From: Akkermansiaceae bacterium
GTDB lineage: Bacteria; Verrucomicrobiota; Verrucomicrobiia; Verrucomicrobiales; DEV007
Direction of reading: 5' to 3'
Length of the DNA stretch: 64,000 bases
Assembly (NCBI GenBank): GCA_024233005.1
Contig: JACKQE010000002.1
Location: 248,001 to 312,000, forward strand
Shown here: positions 18,801 to 26,329 of the stretch, in pieces
Numbering within the stretch: the stretch's first letter is position 1
How the letters are laid out: every line of letters starts with the position of its first letter
Made by a program: the position numbers and the translations under genes
The notes under the pieces: generated by a model
What the model was told of the DNA's origin: nothing
Database searches by the model: none
The model's input: only the letters and a program-made list of their open reading frames with translations

Positions 18801-19176
18801 TCTCAGTATTTTCAGCACGCTGGGCGGGCTCGGCGTGCTTCTCGGCACGGTCGGACTTGGCATCGTGGTGGGGCGCAATGTGCTGGAACGCCGTGGTGAA
18901 CTGGCCCTGATGGGGGCGGTGGGGTTCACCCGGCAGAGCCTCAATGCCCTCATTGTGCGGGAGCACTGGATGCTGCACCTGGCGGGGGTCGTGATCGGCA
19001 TTGCTGCCGCCATCATCGCCGTGTTGCCTAAGCTGAATGGAGGCGCCTCTGGATTGCCTTTGGGACTTCTGGCAGTGATCGATGGGGGCATTTTGTTGGC
19101 AGGAGTGGTGTTGTGCCTGCTGGCGGCCCGGACGGCTCTCAGAGGGGAGATGATCAGAGCTCTGCGGGAAGGGTGA
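15805..19176 (+). CDS. Long FtsX-type ABC permease with two FtsX domains
   Basis: 1123 residues. After a first membrane helix (about 14-36) comes a large extracytoplasmic domain to about 510. A block of helices follows (about 513-640, starting FAYMSFFLIVAALLLTG), then further helices (about 665-770), a second soluble domain (about 775-990), and three terminal helices ending in ARTALRGEMIRALREG. The conserved FtsX segments QRAPQIGLLLAVGWRGSQV and RRGELALMGAVGFTRQSL both occur, so this is a fused two-unit permease needing no second partner. It pairs with the ATPase immediately upstream. Confidence 0.88.
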   Translation: MTFGRLLLRGFQHYRGLHAAVLGGVLLTAAILSGALVVGDSVKESLRRNAAARLSKATSALVGGERFFTETLAGPVSGEVGSAVPLLHLEGTVSTRGGEARANRVQIVGVREDFWVLSEAGSAPAALTGGDWIAVNDILEARLGLQVGDRIVVRLEKPGALSKDAPLSGDSEATVPIAGAVTGVVDAGHFGRYGLRVEQVPPGTVFVPLAKLQALLDKPGKANVLLSTASAPDLQAAVEKSWTLDDAGLRISTGEADHASEIPQAGHVAPRWGNTPRLVGDRVFLDAAVQQKAVTLAGSDAAQPTLTYLVNTLRSGGRETPYSLVAATGPVANAIVPKDLGPGEIMVTQWLAEDLQVAAGGEVSLTYYTMGLGRQMREETAVFKVRDIVPMDAPDIDRSWTPDFPGLFDVEDMDGWEPGIPIDKSRVRPKDEKYWDDYRTTPKAFLSLEGGRRLWANRFGDATGVRFVPGPGHEPAALARALREQLTLNELALPVRALAAEARAGVADSFDFGQLFAYMSFFLIVAALLLTGLVFVFGVEQRAPQIGLLLAVGWRGSQVRRLFLTEAVLLAIVGATLGLGAGWVYTKLALWGMSGAWRSAASGIAFTYQAHPVSLLVAWVLSVALALGVVWFASRAATRIRPGQLIASGLDVPVPREAPPWLRSKAAWSGVLSLLAGVGCLVAPKTPGTMAEQGLFFGSGFLFTIAGLCGVGLVLRLIARKAGKSLTMGSLARRQSARRPGRSLAVVSLMASGVFLVTAINAFRLDGSRGAERRDSGTGGFAFVGESTLPIYEDLNLPANREKLGIPDASQAPWKVVAFRVSSGDDASCLNLNRAQRPRLMGVASSKLVQLGSFAFAGTAPVAAGASPWSLLQAPLEPTGEGRTVIPGIVDLNTATYALKKGLGDEISYEDASGTPYQVRIVGLLQTSLLQGSLIIEEDAFIRQHPAAGGYRFFLLDQADRDAATQTAATLTRQLGDRGLEMAPAARRLDEFNAVQNVYLSIFSTLGGLGVLLGTVGLGIVVGRNVLERRGELALMGAVGFTRQSLNALIVREHWMLHLAGVVIGIAAAIIAVLPKLNGGASGLPLGLLAVIDGGILLAGVVLCLLAARTALRGEMIRALREG

Positions 19177-19258
19177 GAGAGGGTGGTTTTTGCACTTGGC
19201 TTTTCAGCGATCCGTCCTTTCAGTGAAGGGGTCATCCGCAATTCTGAATGATGCTCCG

Positions 19259-20011
19259 ATGAGAACTCGATCAACCCATAGCCTCCTCCTGCCCGTCCTC
19301 GCCGGTTTCTTCCTCGCTGCGGCCGTGCTCGCCGCCCCGAAAAAGAAGGATGGGGAGAAGAAAGAGCCAGCCCCTCCGGACGATCCCGGACTGGTCTACA
19401 AAAGCGACTTTGAAAGTCTCGCTCCGGGCAAGCCTCCGGCGGAGTTTTTGACATTGAAGGGACCCTTCAGCGTCGCTGAGAGCGAGGGAGGTCGCGCTTT
19501 GCGCCTCGAAGGCGAGCCGATTGACGGTTGCGTGATCCAAGTGGGTTCTTCCTTCAAAGGCGGAGGGACCATCCTGGCCCGGATCCGAGCGGAGAGTCGT
19601 CGCCGCGTGCACCCCATGTTTGGGCTGGGATTGCATGGTCAGTCCGGCTTTTTTCTCCGGATCGCCCCGGCGACCCGGCAGATGGAAATTGTTCGACGCG
19701 AAGAAATCGTGACTTCCGTTCCGGTGGAGTGGAAAAGCGGGGAATGGCTTTGGATGGAGATGACGGTGAGCGGTTCCGCTGGCAAGTGGCAGGTGGAAGG
19801 GCGTTCCTGGGCCCGGGATGGAGCCCGGCCGGAAGCGCCGCAGATCACTGCCCTGTGTGAGGATGAGACCTTGAGCGGGCGCGCCACGCTGCGGGGTGCG
19901 CAATATTCTGGTCATGATCTATGGTTTGATGATGTCGAGGTGCGCCAGGAGATTCCCCCTTCCCAGACACCTCCCGCGGACACGAAAGTCCCAGCGAAAA
20001 CCCCCGGTTGA
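19259..20011 (+). CDS. Secreted DUF1080/LamG-like beta-sandwich protein
   Basis: About 250 residues from the ATG at 19259. A signal peptide ends after AAAVLAA, then comes a Lys/Glu/Pro linker and a domain starting LVYKSDFESLAPG that resembles concanavalin-like jelly rolls (RALRLEG, GLGLHGQSGFFLRI, WLWMEMTVSG, LWFDDVEVRQ). Such domains bind or cleave sugars or simply decorate secreted proteins. No catalytic residues can be assigned. The tail is Pro/Thr-rich and may be surface-exposed. Confidence 0.6.
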   Translation: MRTRSTHSLLLPVLAGFFLAAAVLAAPKKKDGEKKEPAPPDDPGLVYKSDFESLAPGKPPAEFLTLKGPFSVAESEGGRALRLEGEPIDGCVIQVGSSFKGGGTILARIRAESRRRVHPMFGLGLHGQSGFFLRIAPATRQMEIVRREEIVTSVPVEWKSGEWLWMEMTVSGSAGKWQVEGRSWARDGARPEAPQITALCEDETLSGRATLRGAQYSGHDLWFDDVEVRQEIPPSQTPPADTKVPAKTPG

Positions 20012-20126
20012 CCCTGCTCCGGTGTCAGGAGGTGCGGGAATTTTTGCGCTCCCGTGCAAAATAACGTGGCGGTGGCGCCGGGTGCGCCTATTTTCCGGGG
20101 CCGCCCGCTTTTCTTACTCACGCATC

Positions 20127-21104
20127 ATGATCCGACTCGTAACCCAGCAGGGACAGTGGTTCGACTGGAACGATCCCAAGATCCAGCCGTTTCCGGACAA
20201 TCTGGTTTTCCTTGACCTGCTGAACCCAACCAAAGAGGAGGAGCGGGAATGTGAGAGCTGGTTGGAGTATCAACTGCCAACTCGGGAGGAGATGCAGGAG
20301 ATTGAGGAATCGAGCCGGATGTACCTCGAAAACGGAGCCATTTACATGACGGCCTGGGTGCCGGTCGGGATGGAGAGCGATGAGCCCGACACAGCGCCGG
20401 TCACCTTCGTCCTCAGTTCCGACTCCATCACTACCGTGCGCTACACGAATCCCTATGCCTTCCGGGGACTCATGGAGGCGATGCGTCGTCAGGCCGCTCC
20501 GCCCTACACCAGCGATGGCGTTTTTCTGCTTCTCATGGAACTGACCATCGCGCGTATTGCCGATGTTCTGCAGTCCGTGGAAAGCGATCTGCGTCGTCTC
20601 AACCGTGATGTGTTCGCCCTTGATCCCCGCAGGGCCAGCGTCTCCGCAGAGCGAGATTTGGCGGGAGTCGTCAAATTGCTCGGACATCGCAGCTCGCTCG
20701 TTGCCAACCTCCGGGAGAGTCTGCTCAGCCTCTCCCGAATTCTGCAGTTTTTCCTCAACAATGCCTCGCCCTGGATGCGTTCGCACCTGGCGGTGCAATT
20801 CCGGAGTGTCGCCCGCGACATCAAATCGCTCGATGAATACACCAGCCAGCAGGCCCAGGAGATGTCCTTCCTGTTGGAGTCAACCTTGGGGCTGATTTCC
20901 ATCCAACAGAACCAGATCATCAAGATTTTCACCATTGGTTCGGTTCTGTTCCTACCTCCCACGCTCATCGCCTCCATCTATGGCATGAATTTTAAACGGA
21001 TGCCTGAACTGGAATGGATCTGGGGTTATCCTTTTGCGCTCGGCTTGATGTTGGTTGCCGCTTTGATTCCATTGGTTTACTTTAAGGTGAAGAAGCTATT
21101 GTAG
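20127..21104 (+). CDS. corA: CorA family magnesium/divalent cation transporter
   Basis: 325 residues from the ATG at 20127; longer upstream frame has no family similarity. The N-terminal soluble domain (VFLDLLNPTKEE, YMTAWVP) is followed by long helices with SLLSLSRILQFFLNN and two C-terminal membrane helices. The selectivity motif YGMN is present, followed by FKRMPELEW in the periplasmic loop, and the protein ends in the basic sequence FKVKKLL. It forms homopentamers. The following gene lies close downstream. Confidence 0.92.
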   Translation: MIRLVTQQGQWFDWNDPKIQPFPDNLVFLDLLNPTKEEERECESWLEYQLPTREEMQEIEESSRMYLENGAIYMTAWVPVGMESDEPDTAPVTFVLSSDSITTVRYTNPYAFRGLMEAMRRQAAPPYTSDGVFLLLMELTIARIADVLQSVESDLRRLNRDVFALDPRRASVSAERDLAGVVKLLGHRSSLVANLRESLLSLSRILQFFLNNASPWMRSHLAVQFRSVARDIKSLDEYTSQQAQEMSFLLESTLGLISIQQNQIIKIFTIGSVLFLPPTLIASIYGMNFKRMPELEWIWGYPFALGLMLVAALIPLVYFKVKKLL

Positions 21105-21191
21105 CGTTTGCCAAGGAAGGGCAAGTTTTTCCAAGGAGGAATGAACGGGGAACACCGACGATTGAACTTTCTCTTGGAGGGGATAACCGAA

Positions 21192-24100
21192 ATGGCGGCC
21201 ATGGTGTGCCTCCCATCGGGAGATCCACAAAGGTCGGTCGAGTGGCTCGATGAATGGGCTTGTGCCCTCCAATTCCGAGAGGTGACTCTCCTTCTCGGGG
21301 AACGCATTGCCGCAGTCCGGGCCGCTCTGGAGCGCAATGACAGGACGGGAGCCCTGCAGGCTTGTCTTGAAGAACCTTCCCTGCCTTTGTTGGCCAGAGG
21401 CCTGCACGGGGTGGACCAGACAATTCTGCGTGAATGGGATCTGCACTGTGTGCGGCGGACGCTCCCGAGGGTGGACTCATCCATTGTGCTTGGACTGATT
21501 GCGGAAGCTCTTCCCTCCAGCACTGCCTGGCCGCGTGAAGCCGGACTTGCGTTTGCCCGTCTCGCGGGCTGGCCGGGCCTGTCGGAAGCCCTGCGTGCCG
21601 GTCCGGAGGAATTGGCTCAATGCAAAACCGACTTGGAAGCGGCAACCAAAAAGTTCAAGCTGGCCGAGGGCTCGCATGCTGAAAATGCCCGGTTGGCATT
21701 GCTGCAGCGTTTGCGTCTTCACGAGACACTCATGCTCTGGGGAGAAGATCCCCAAGAGCAGTCCGCTGCCTGCCAGAAGATCCGGGCGGATCTTCTTCCC
21801 CCCGTTCTGGCCTCCCAAATCAGGCTTCTCGCTGCGGGGTTGCCCGACACAGTTGCGCAAATCCACCAGATCCTGGCCCATTCACAAGGGCTCGGGGTGG
21901 GACCCTTCGCGGTGCTGCCGTTGCTCCCTGACTGGGCCGCGAATCAGGTGGGGCAGTCGCTGCGCGAACTCCGCGATGCCGATCGACGCGAGGCGGTATT
22001 CCAGGCCACGGATGCCCGGGAGATTCTCGCCGCCGCCGAAGCCAGATCCGGCAAGCTACGGTTCAGCGACTTTTCAGGAGGGGCTGATGCCCTGGCGCGG
22101 GCCATGCGGCTGGACCCCTCCGCCCACCGCGCTTCGTTTGAAGAACAGGAAACAAGTCTGGCCTTTGAAGAATGGGCCCGGGATTTCTCGAACCTCACGG
22201 AATTGGGACGTCTTGAGCAGCAAGGGAACCACTGGGCGGAACGCCTGCGAGTGGAAAAACCAAGGCAGAAAAAAGGATCGGAGCTCCACACTCTCCGCCG
22301 TGAACTGACCTCCCATTGGGAGGAATTCCAAAAAGCCCGCAAGCAGGTCCGGGGTAATTTTGTCGATGACACCGGACTCTGCAAAACCGAATTGGTGGGC
22401 AAGGGCTGGCGGGAAGCCCTCGACAGAGTCACCGGAGAATTGCGACGTCGCTCACGGATCCTTTGGACCCAGGTCGGGTCTCTGTTTGCTTTGGTTGTGA
22501 TTGCGAGTGGCACCATTTATGGGCTCGGCGTGAGCCACGCAGAAGCCGACCTGAGGGCTTCCGGATTGCGCGTGCTCATGGCCAACCGAGCCGTCGGGCC
22601 GGTGGCGGAGGCTCTTTCTGCTTCGCAACACAGCCTGAGCTGTTTCGGTACTTTCCGGTGGTTTCCGGTCTGGCATGAAGTCGAGAGGGAGACGCTCGAA
22701 TGGATTCAAAAAGAACGGGAGGTCATCCTAGAGCTGGATGACTTGGTCGGCCAGTTGGGAAATTGGAAGACTGAAGTGCCCGAAAGTCTCGAGATCGCCG
22801 CCACGTGGACTGATCCAGAGGCCCCCGCTTGCCACTGGGCGCGAAAATTTGAGGAAGCCGCCTTGCTGGAAAAAAAGTCGGCTCCGGATTTGGCTGCGGC
22901 CACATCCGCCAGATTTCACGCTCTGACCAAGGAATGGGACAGCTTTCGGGTGGAACGCCGGAGCAAATCCATTTCTCGGGCCGAGGCGGCAGTGGACCAT
23001 TTCGCCCAGATTCTTCAGGCCGGGCGTGATCGGCGGGAGGATCCCGATTTGAAATCCCTGTTGGCTGAGCTGGAAGCCTCTGCAATCGAGTTGGACCTTC
23101 CCGGGGTGCTGCCTCTTGAGCCCCTGACCGGGGCGTGTCGCATTCTGGAAGAAATGCGGCCGGACGCTGCCTTGCGGCAACGGGTTTCTCAATGCCGTGA
23201 GGCCGGCGCCGCATTGGTGGCCGGATTGAATGCTCAGTTGCAGTGGGAAGACACTCTCCGGAAAGCCGCAGGGCAGGAAGCCTATCTCTCCTTGCTGCTT
23301 CGGCAGCCTGTCAATAACGTGACCGAGCCTTTGCTGCCAGTTGGTATGGCGCAGCAGGGTGGCAAAGTTCTGCAGGCCATGCCCGGACACAGTCTGGTGG
23401 ATCTGGTATTCGGCAGGGAACTTCTGTCCACCGCCAAAACGATCCATCACCACGCCACTCCAGATCCGAGCGCTCAACCTCCCGGGGGGACTGGGCTGAC
23501 TCCGGCCGGTCGGAAAGCCGCCGAGGCTGAAGTGAAGCAGGCCATGGGTCGTGCGGCAGTGCCGTTCCCCGGACAACTGAATGATCGGGAGAAAGCCCTG
23601 CTCAACTCATTGCGCTCTGACTGGATGATTCAGGACATTCATGTGTACCTTTCCTCGAACACTGGAAAAGTCCTGAACTACTCACGGGGCTTGCCGACTT
23701 CGAAGGAACTTCCGTTGGTTGCGGTCCCGGAAGGTGTGCCGGCCCCTCCGAAAGTCACCGAATATGCCGGCGAACTGTATTCACCCTCCAAGTCTCCGGA
23801 GGCGCTGGCCTTCATGAAGCTGGCCAGCAAAGTAAGTGAAAATGCGGACGGGGAGACAACGGTAACGGGAGATGCCATGCCGCGGATTTCCGTCCCCAAA
23901 TTGTCGGAGGAAAGCGCGTTTGCCCGGGAAGTGCTCCAAGCCCAGTTTGATCTCTTTGCCGAACGTCCCAAGTTGTCTCTGCTGGTGATGGCCGATGACC
24001 TGCTGTCACGCAAAGGTCTCAATCCTCTCTTCAAAGCACACATACACCTTTGGATTGCCGATTTCATGCGGCAGAGGCCCGAGAGTTGGGGCGCCGGGTG

Positions 24101-24581
24101 GACGCTTTTCGAGGCTGATGCCGAGCGATTGCGGCAACTCTTTGTCGACAAGTCAGATCCTCCGCCCGCAGGCGGCGATTGGATGGTTCCCGCCAACAAT
24201 GAAAAATGGGCGAAACCCTTGGCCCGGTATTACGAGTCCCTCGCCGGGAAATCGTATGTGGCGGAGCATCTTGCCACAGCGGCCGCTTTGGCCAAAGTGG
24301 AGACGGATCCCTTCCCATGGTATGGCTTTATAGACGGTGCCGGGCGGGTGGTACCCTTTCCGGGCGGTCCCTCCGGAAAAGAAATCTGGGGACTGCACCA
24401 TGATGTGGCGCAGGACAAGGTGGTTCCCGCGGTCTTGTTCCGCCTGGCAGCGGATGGCCGTTACGAGGAGGTCAACCACCCCATGGCTCTAACCCCTCTT
24501 TACAGTGCCAGTGAATCCCTGTTGGCCCTTCGTTCCGAGGCGGAGGACAATGCTCCGCTCAAAGTCCTGCTTGGGCCTTGA
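21192..24581 (+). CDS. Large hypothetical membrane protein, about 1129 residues
   Basis: I cannot assign a family. The start at 21192 is supported by GGAGG at 21176-21180, though the spacing is long. An ATG at 21141 has GGAGG only one base away. The N-terminal 420 residues are Ala/Leu/Glu-rich helices. One membrane segment lies near 428-448 (SLFALVVIASGTIYGLG). The rest is helical (about 450-690), then a mixed domain with DWMIQDIHVYLSSNTGKVL and a C-terminus FPWYGFIDGAGRVV. The topology suggests a helical cytoplasmic half and a larger extracytoplasmic half. It follows corA closely and ends six bases before sufU, convergently. Confidence 0.7.
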   Translation: MAAMVCLPSGDPQRSVEWLDEWACALQFREVTLLLGERIAAVRAALERNDRTGALQACLEEPSLPLLARGLHGVDQTILREWDLHCVRRTLPRVDSSIVLGLIAEALPSSTAWPREAGLAFARLAGWPGLSEALRAGPEELAQCKTDLEAATKKFKLAEGSHAENARLALLQRLRLHETLMLWGEDPQEQSAACQKIRADLLPPVLASQIRLLAAGLPDTVAQIHQILAHSQGLGVGPFAVLPLLPDWAANQVGQSLRELRDADRREAVFQATDAREILAAAEARSGKLRFSDFSGGADALARAMRLDPSAHRASFEEQETSLAFEEWARDFSNLTELGRLEQQGNHWAERLRVEKPRQKKGSELHTLRRELTSHWEEFQKARKQVRGNFVDDTGLCKTELVGKGWREALDRVTGELRRRSRILWTQVGSLFALVVIASGTIYGLGVSHAEADLRASGLRVLMANRAVGPVAEALSASQHSLSCFGTFRWFPVWHEVERETLEWIQKEREVILELDDLVGQLGNWKTEVPESLEIAATWTDPEAPACHWARKFEEAALLEKKSAPDLAAATSARFHALTKEWDSFRVERRSKSISRAEAAVDHFAQILQAGRDRREDPDLKSLLAELEASAIELDLPGVLPLEPLTGACRILEEMRPDAALRQRVSQCREAGAALVAGLNAQLQWEDTLRKAAGQEAYLSLLLRQPVNNVTEPLLPVGMAQQGGKVLQAMPGHSLVDLVFGRELLSTAKTIHHHATPDPSAQPPGGTGLTPAGRKAAEAEVKQAMGRAAVPFPGQLNDREKALLNSLRSDWMIQDIHVYLSSNTGKVLNYSRGLPTSKELPLVAVPEGVPAPPKVTEYAGELYSPSKSPEALAFMKLASKVSENADGETTVTGDAMPRISVPKLSEESAFAREVLQAQFDLFAERPKLSLLVMADDLLSRKGLNPLFKAHIHLWIADFMRQRPESWGAGWTLFEADAERLRQLFVDKSDPPPAGGDWMVPANNEKWAKPLARYYESLAGKSYVAEHLATAAALAKVETDPFPWYGFIDGAGRVVPFPGGPSGKEIWGLHHDVAQDKVVPAVLFRLAADGRYEEVNHPMALTPLYSASESLLALRSEAEDNAPLKVLLGP

Positions 24582-24587
24582 CCGGCC

Positions 24588-25040
24588 TCACTCGGTCGAA
24601 ACGGCTCGGGGTTCTTCGCTGAGGGCGGCGGCGAGAGTGTGCCAGGCCAGGGTGGCGCATTTCACCCGGGGGGGGAACTTCCGGACTCCGGCAAGTGCCG
24701 CAATGTCACCGTGCTCCATGAGGTCGACCACCGGTTCATCCCGACCGGTGAGCAGCTCAAGCACCTCACCGATTTTCTTGGCCACCCCTTCCCGGTCGAG
24801 ACCCTTCACGGCGTCGGTCATGATGCTGGCTGAGGCCTTGGAGATCGCACATCCCTCACCGGTGAATCCGGCGGCCTCAAGGGAACCGTTTTTTTCCCTC
24901 ACCTGAATGCAGAGCCGGTCGCCACAAAGCGGGTTGTAGCCTTCCGCCTCATGGGTGTGCGGATTGAGCTCCCCATAATGATGGGGTCGTTTGTTGTGTC
25001 CAAGAATGATGTCCTGATAGAGATCGGAGAGGTCGTCCAT
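24588..25040 (-). CDS. sufU: SufU-type Fe-S assembly / sulfur transfer protein
   Basis: 150 residues. Conserved cysteines lie at C39 (PLCGD), C64 (GEGCAIS) and C128 (VKCATLAWH), with Asp41. This is the zinc-binding set of SufU. The insertion KKIGEVLELLTGRDE between the second and third Cys matches the SufU rather than the IscU branch. It begins 14 bases after sufS on the same strand. SufU probably accepts persulfide sulfur from SufS. Its 3' end lies six bases from the convergent large gene. Confidence 0.93.
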   Translation of the reverse strand: MDDLSDLYQDIILGHNKRPHHYGELNPHTHEAEGYNPLCGDRLCIQVREKNGSLEAAGFTGEGCAISKASASIMTDAVKGLDREGVAKKIGEVLELLTGRDEPVVDLMEHGDIAALAGVRKFPPRVKCATLAWHTLAAALSEEPRAVSTE

Positions 25041-25054
25041 GAATGGTGGTGGGT

Positions 25055-26278
25055 TCAGTCAAAATAGCGTTTCACTTTTTCCAGGGCCTGGACGAGACGA
25101 TCCACTTCATCCCTTGTGTTGTAAAAGGCGAAGGAGGCCCGGGCCGTTCCCGGCAGGCCAAGGAACTCCATCAAAGGCTGCGCGCAGTGATTTCCGGCCC
25201 GGATGGCCACGCCTTCAGTATCCAAAATAGTGCCAATGTCATGCGGATGGGCGGTAGCGAGGGTGAAGGAAAGAACCCCCACCTTTTCCCGTGCCTGACC
25301 AATGATGCGGATCCCCCCGAGATTACCGACGCGCTCTGTCGCATAGGCGAGAAGTTCCTGCTCATAGGCATGCATGGCATCCCAACCCACTCCCGCCAGA
25401 TAATCGAATGCCGCCGCCAAGCCAATGGCTCCGCTGATGTGCGGGGTGCCGGCTTCGAAACGCTCGGGTGGTTCACGGAAGGTGGAATGGGTCAAATGGA
25501 CGCGCTCGATCATGTCACCGCCGCTCTGGTAGGGAGGCAGGCTCTTCAACTCATTCCATTTGCCCCATAGGACCCCAATGCCGTCGGGTCCGAACACCTT
25601 GTGTCCCGAGAAGAGATAAAAATCGCAGCCCAACTCTGCGATCCGCAGAGGAAAATGGGGCACTGCCTGGGCTCCGTCGATCAGCACGAGGGCTCCGCAC
25701 TGTTTGGCGAGTCGAGTCATTTCCACGACCGGATTCACCGTGCCGAGGGCATTGGAGACATGGGTAAACGCGGCCAGCCGGGTTTTGGGTCCGCAGAGGG
25801 CCGCGTAGGCATCCATGTCAATCTCCCCCTCCGGTGTCAGGGGGGCATGGCGCAGAATCACTCCCCGATTTTGGGCCAAAATCTGCCAAGGGACCAGATT
25901 GGCGTGGTGTTCCATGACCGTAAGCAGAATCTCATCGCCCGGTTGGAATCTCTCGGCCAACCCGTGTGCCACCAAATTCACGGCCTCTGTGGCTCCACGA
26001 ACGAAGACCACTTCTCGGGCTGCGGCGACTCCGATGGCTTCGGCAATGCGCTCCCGGGCTCTGTCATAGGCGTCCGTGGCCTGCATGCTGAGGTAATGGA
26101 CCCCGCGGTGGATGTTGGCGTTCTCTTCGGAAAAGAAGCGGGAGACCGCGTCAATCACTGCCCGGGGCTTTTGTGAAGTCGCCCCATTGTCGAGATACGC
26201 CAGGGATTTGCCGTGGATCGTACGGGACAGAATGGGGAAATCGGCACGGATTCGGTCAATCGGGAAAGAGGACGTCAT
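25055..26278 (-). CDS. sufS: Cysteine desulfurase, SufS type
   Basis: 407 residues, type II group V aminotransferase. PLP binds at K227 in LFSGHKVFG. The catalytic persulfide Cys is C365 in RAGNHCAQPLM, and the substrate Arg is in FAFYNTRDEVDRL. HANLVPW and DGAQAVPH provide further cofactor contacts. It removes sulfur from L-cysteine and passes it to SufU, encoded 14 bases downstream. No sufB, sufC or sufD is in the window. Confidence 0.94.
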   Translation of the reverse strand: MTSSFPIDRIRADFPILSRTIHGKSLAYLDNGATSQKPRAVIDAVSRFFSEENANIHRGVHYLSMQATDAYDRARERIAEAIGVAAAREVVFVRGATEAVNLVAHGLAERFQPGDEILLTVMEHHANLVPWQILAQNRGVILRHAPLTPEGEIDMDAYAALCGPKTRLAAFTHVSNALGTVNPVVEMTRLAKQCGALVLIDGAQAVPHFPLRIAELGCDFYLFSGHKVFGPDGIGVLWGKWNELKSLPPYQSGGDMIERVHLTHSTFREPPERFEAGTPHISGAIGLAAAFDYLAGVGWDAMHAYEQELLAYATERVGNLGGIRIIGQAREKVGVLSFTLATAHPHDIGTILDTEGVAIRAGNHCAQPLMEFLGLPGTARASFAFYNTRDEVDRLVQALEKVKRYFD

Positions 26279-26329
26279 TTCTGCGGCAACATACCCGAGA
26301 TGGGGCCGGCCTCACCTGAATATTGCCTT

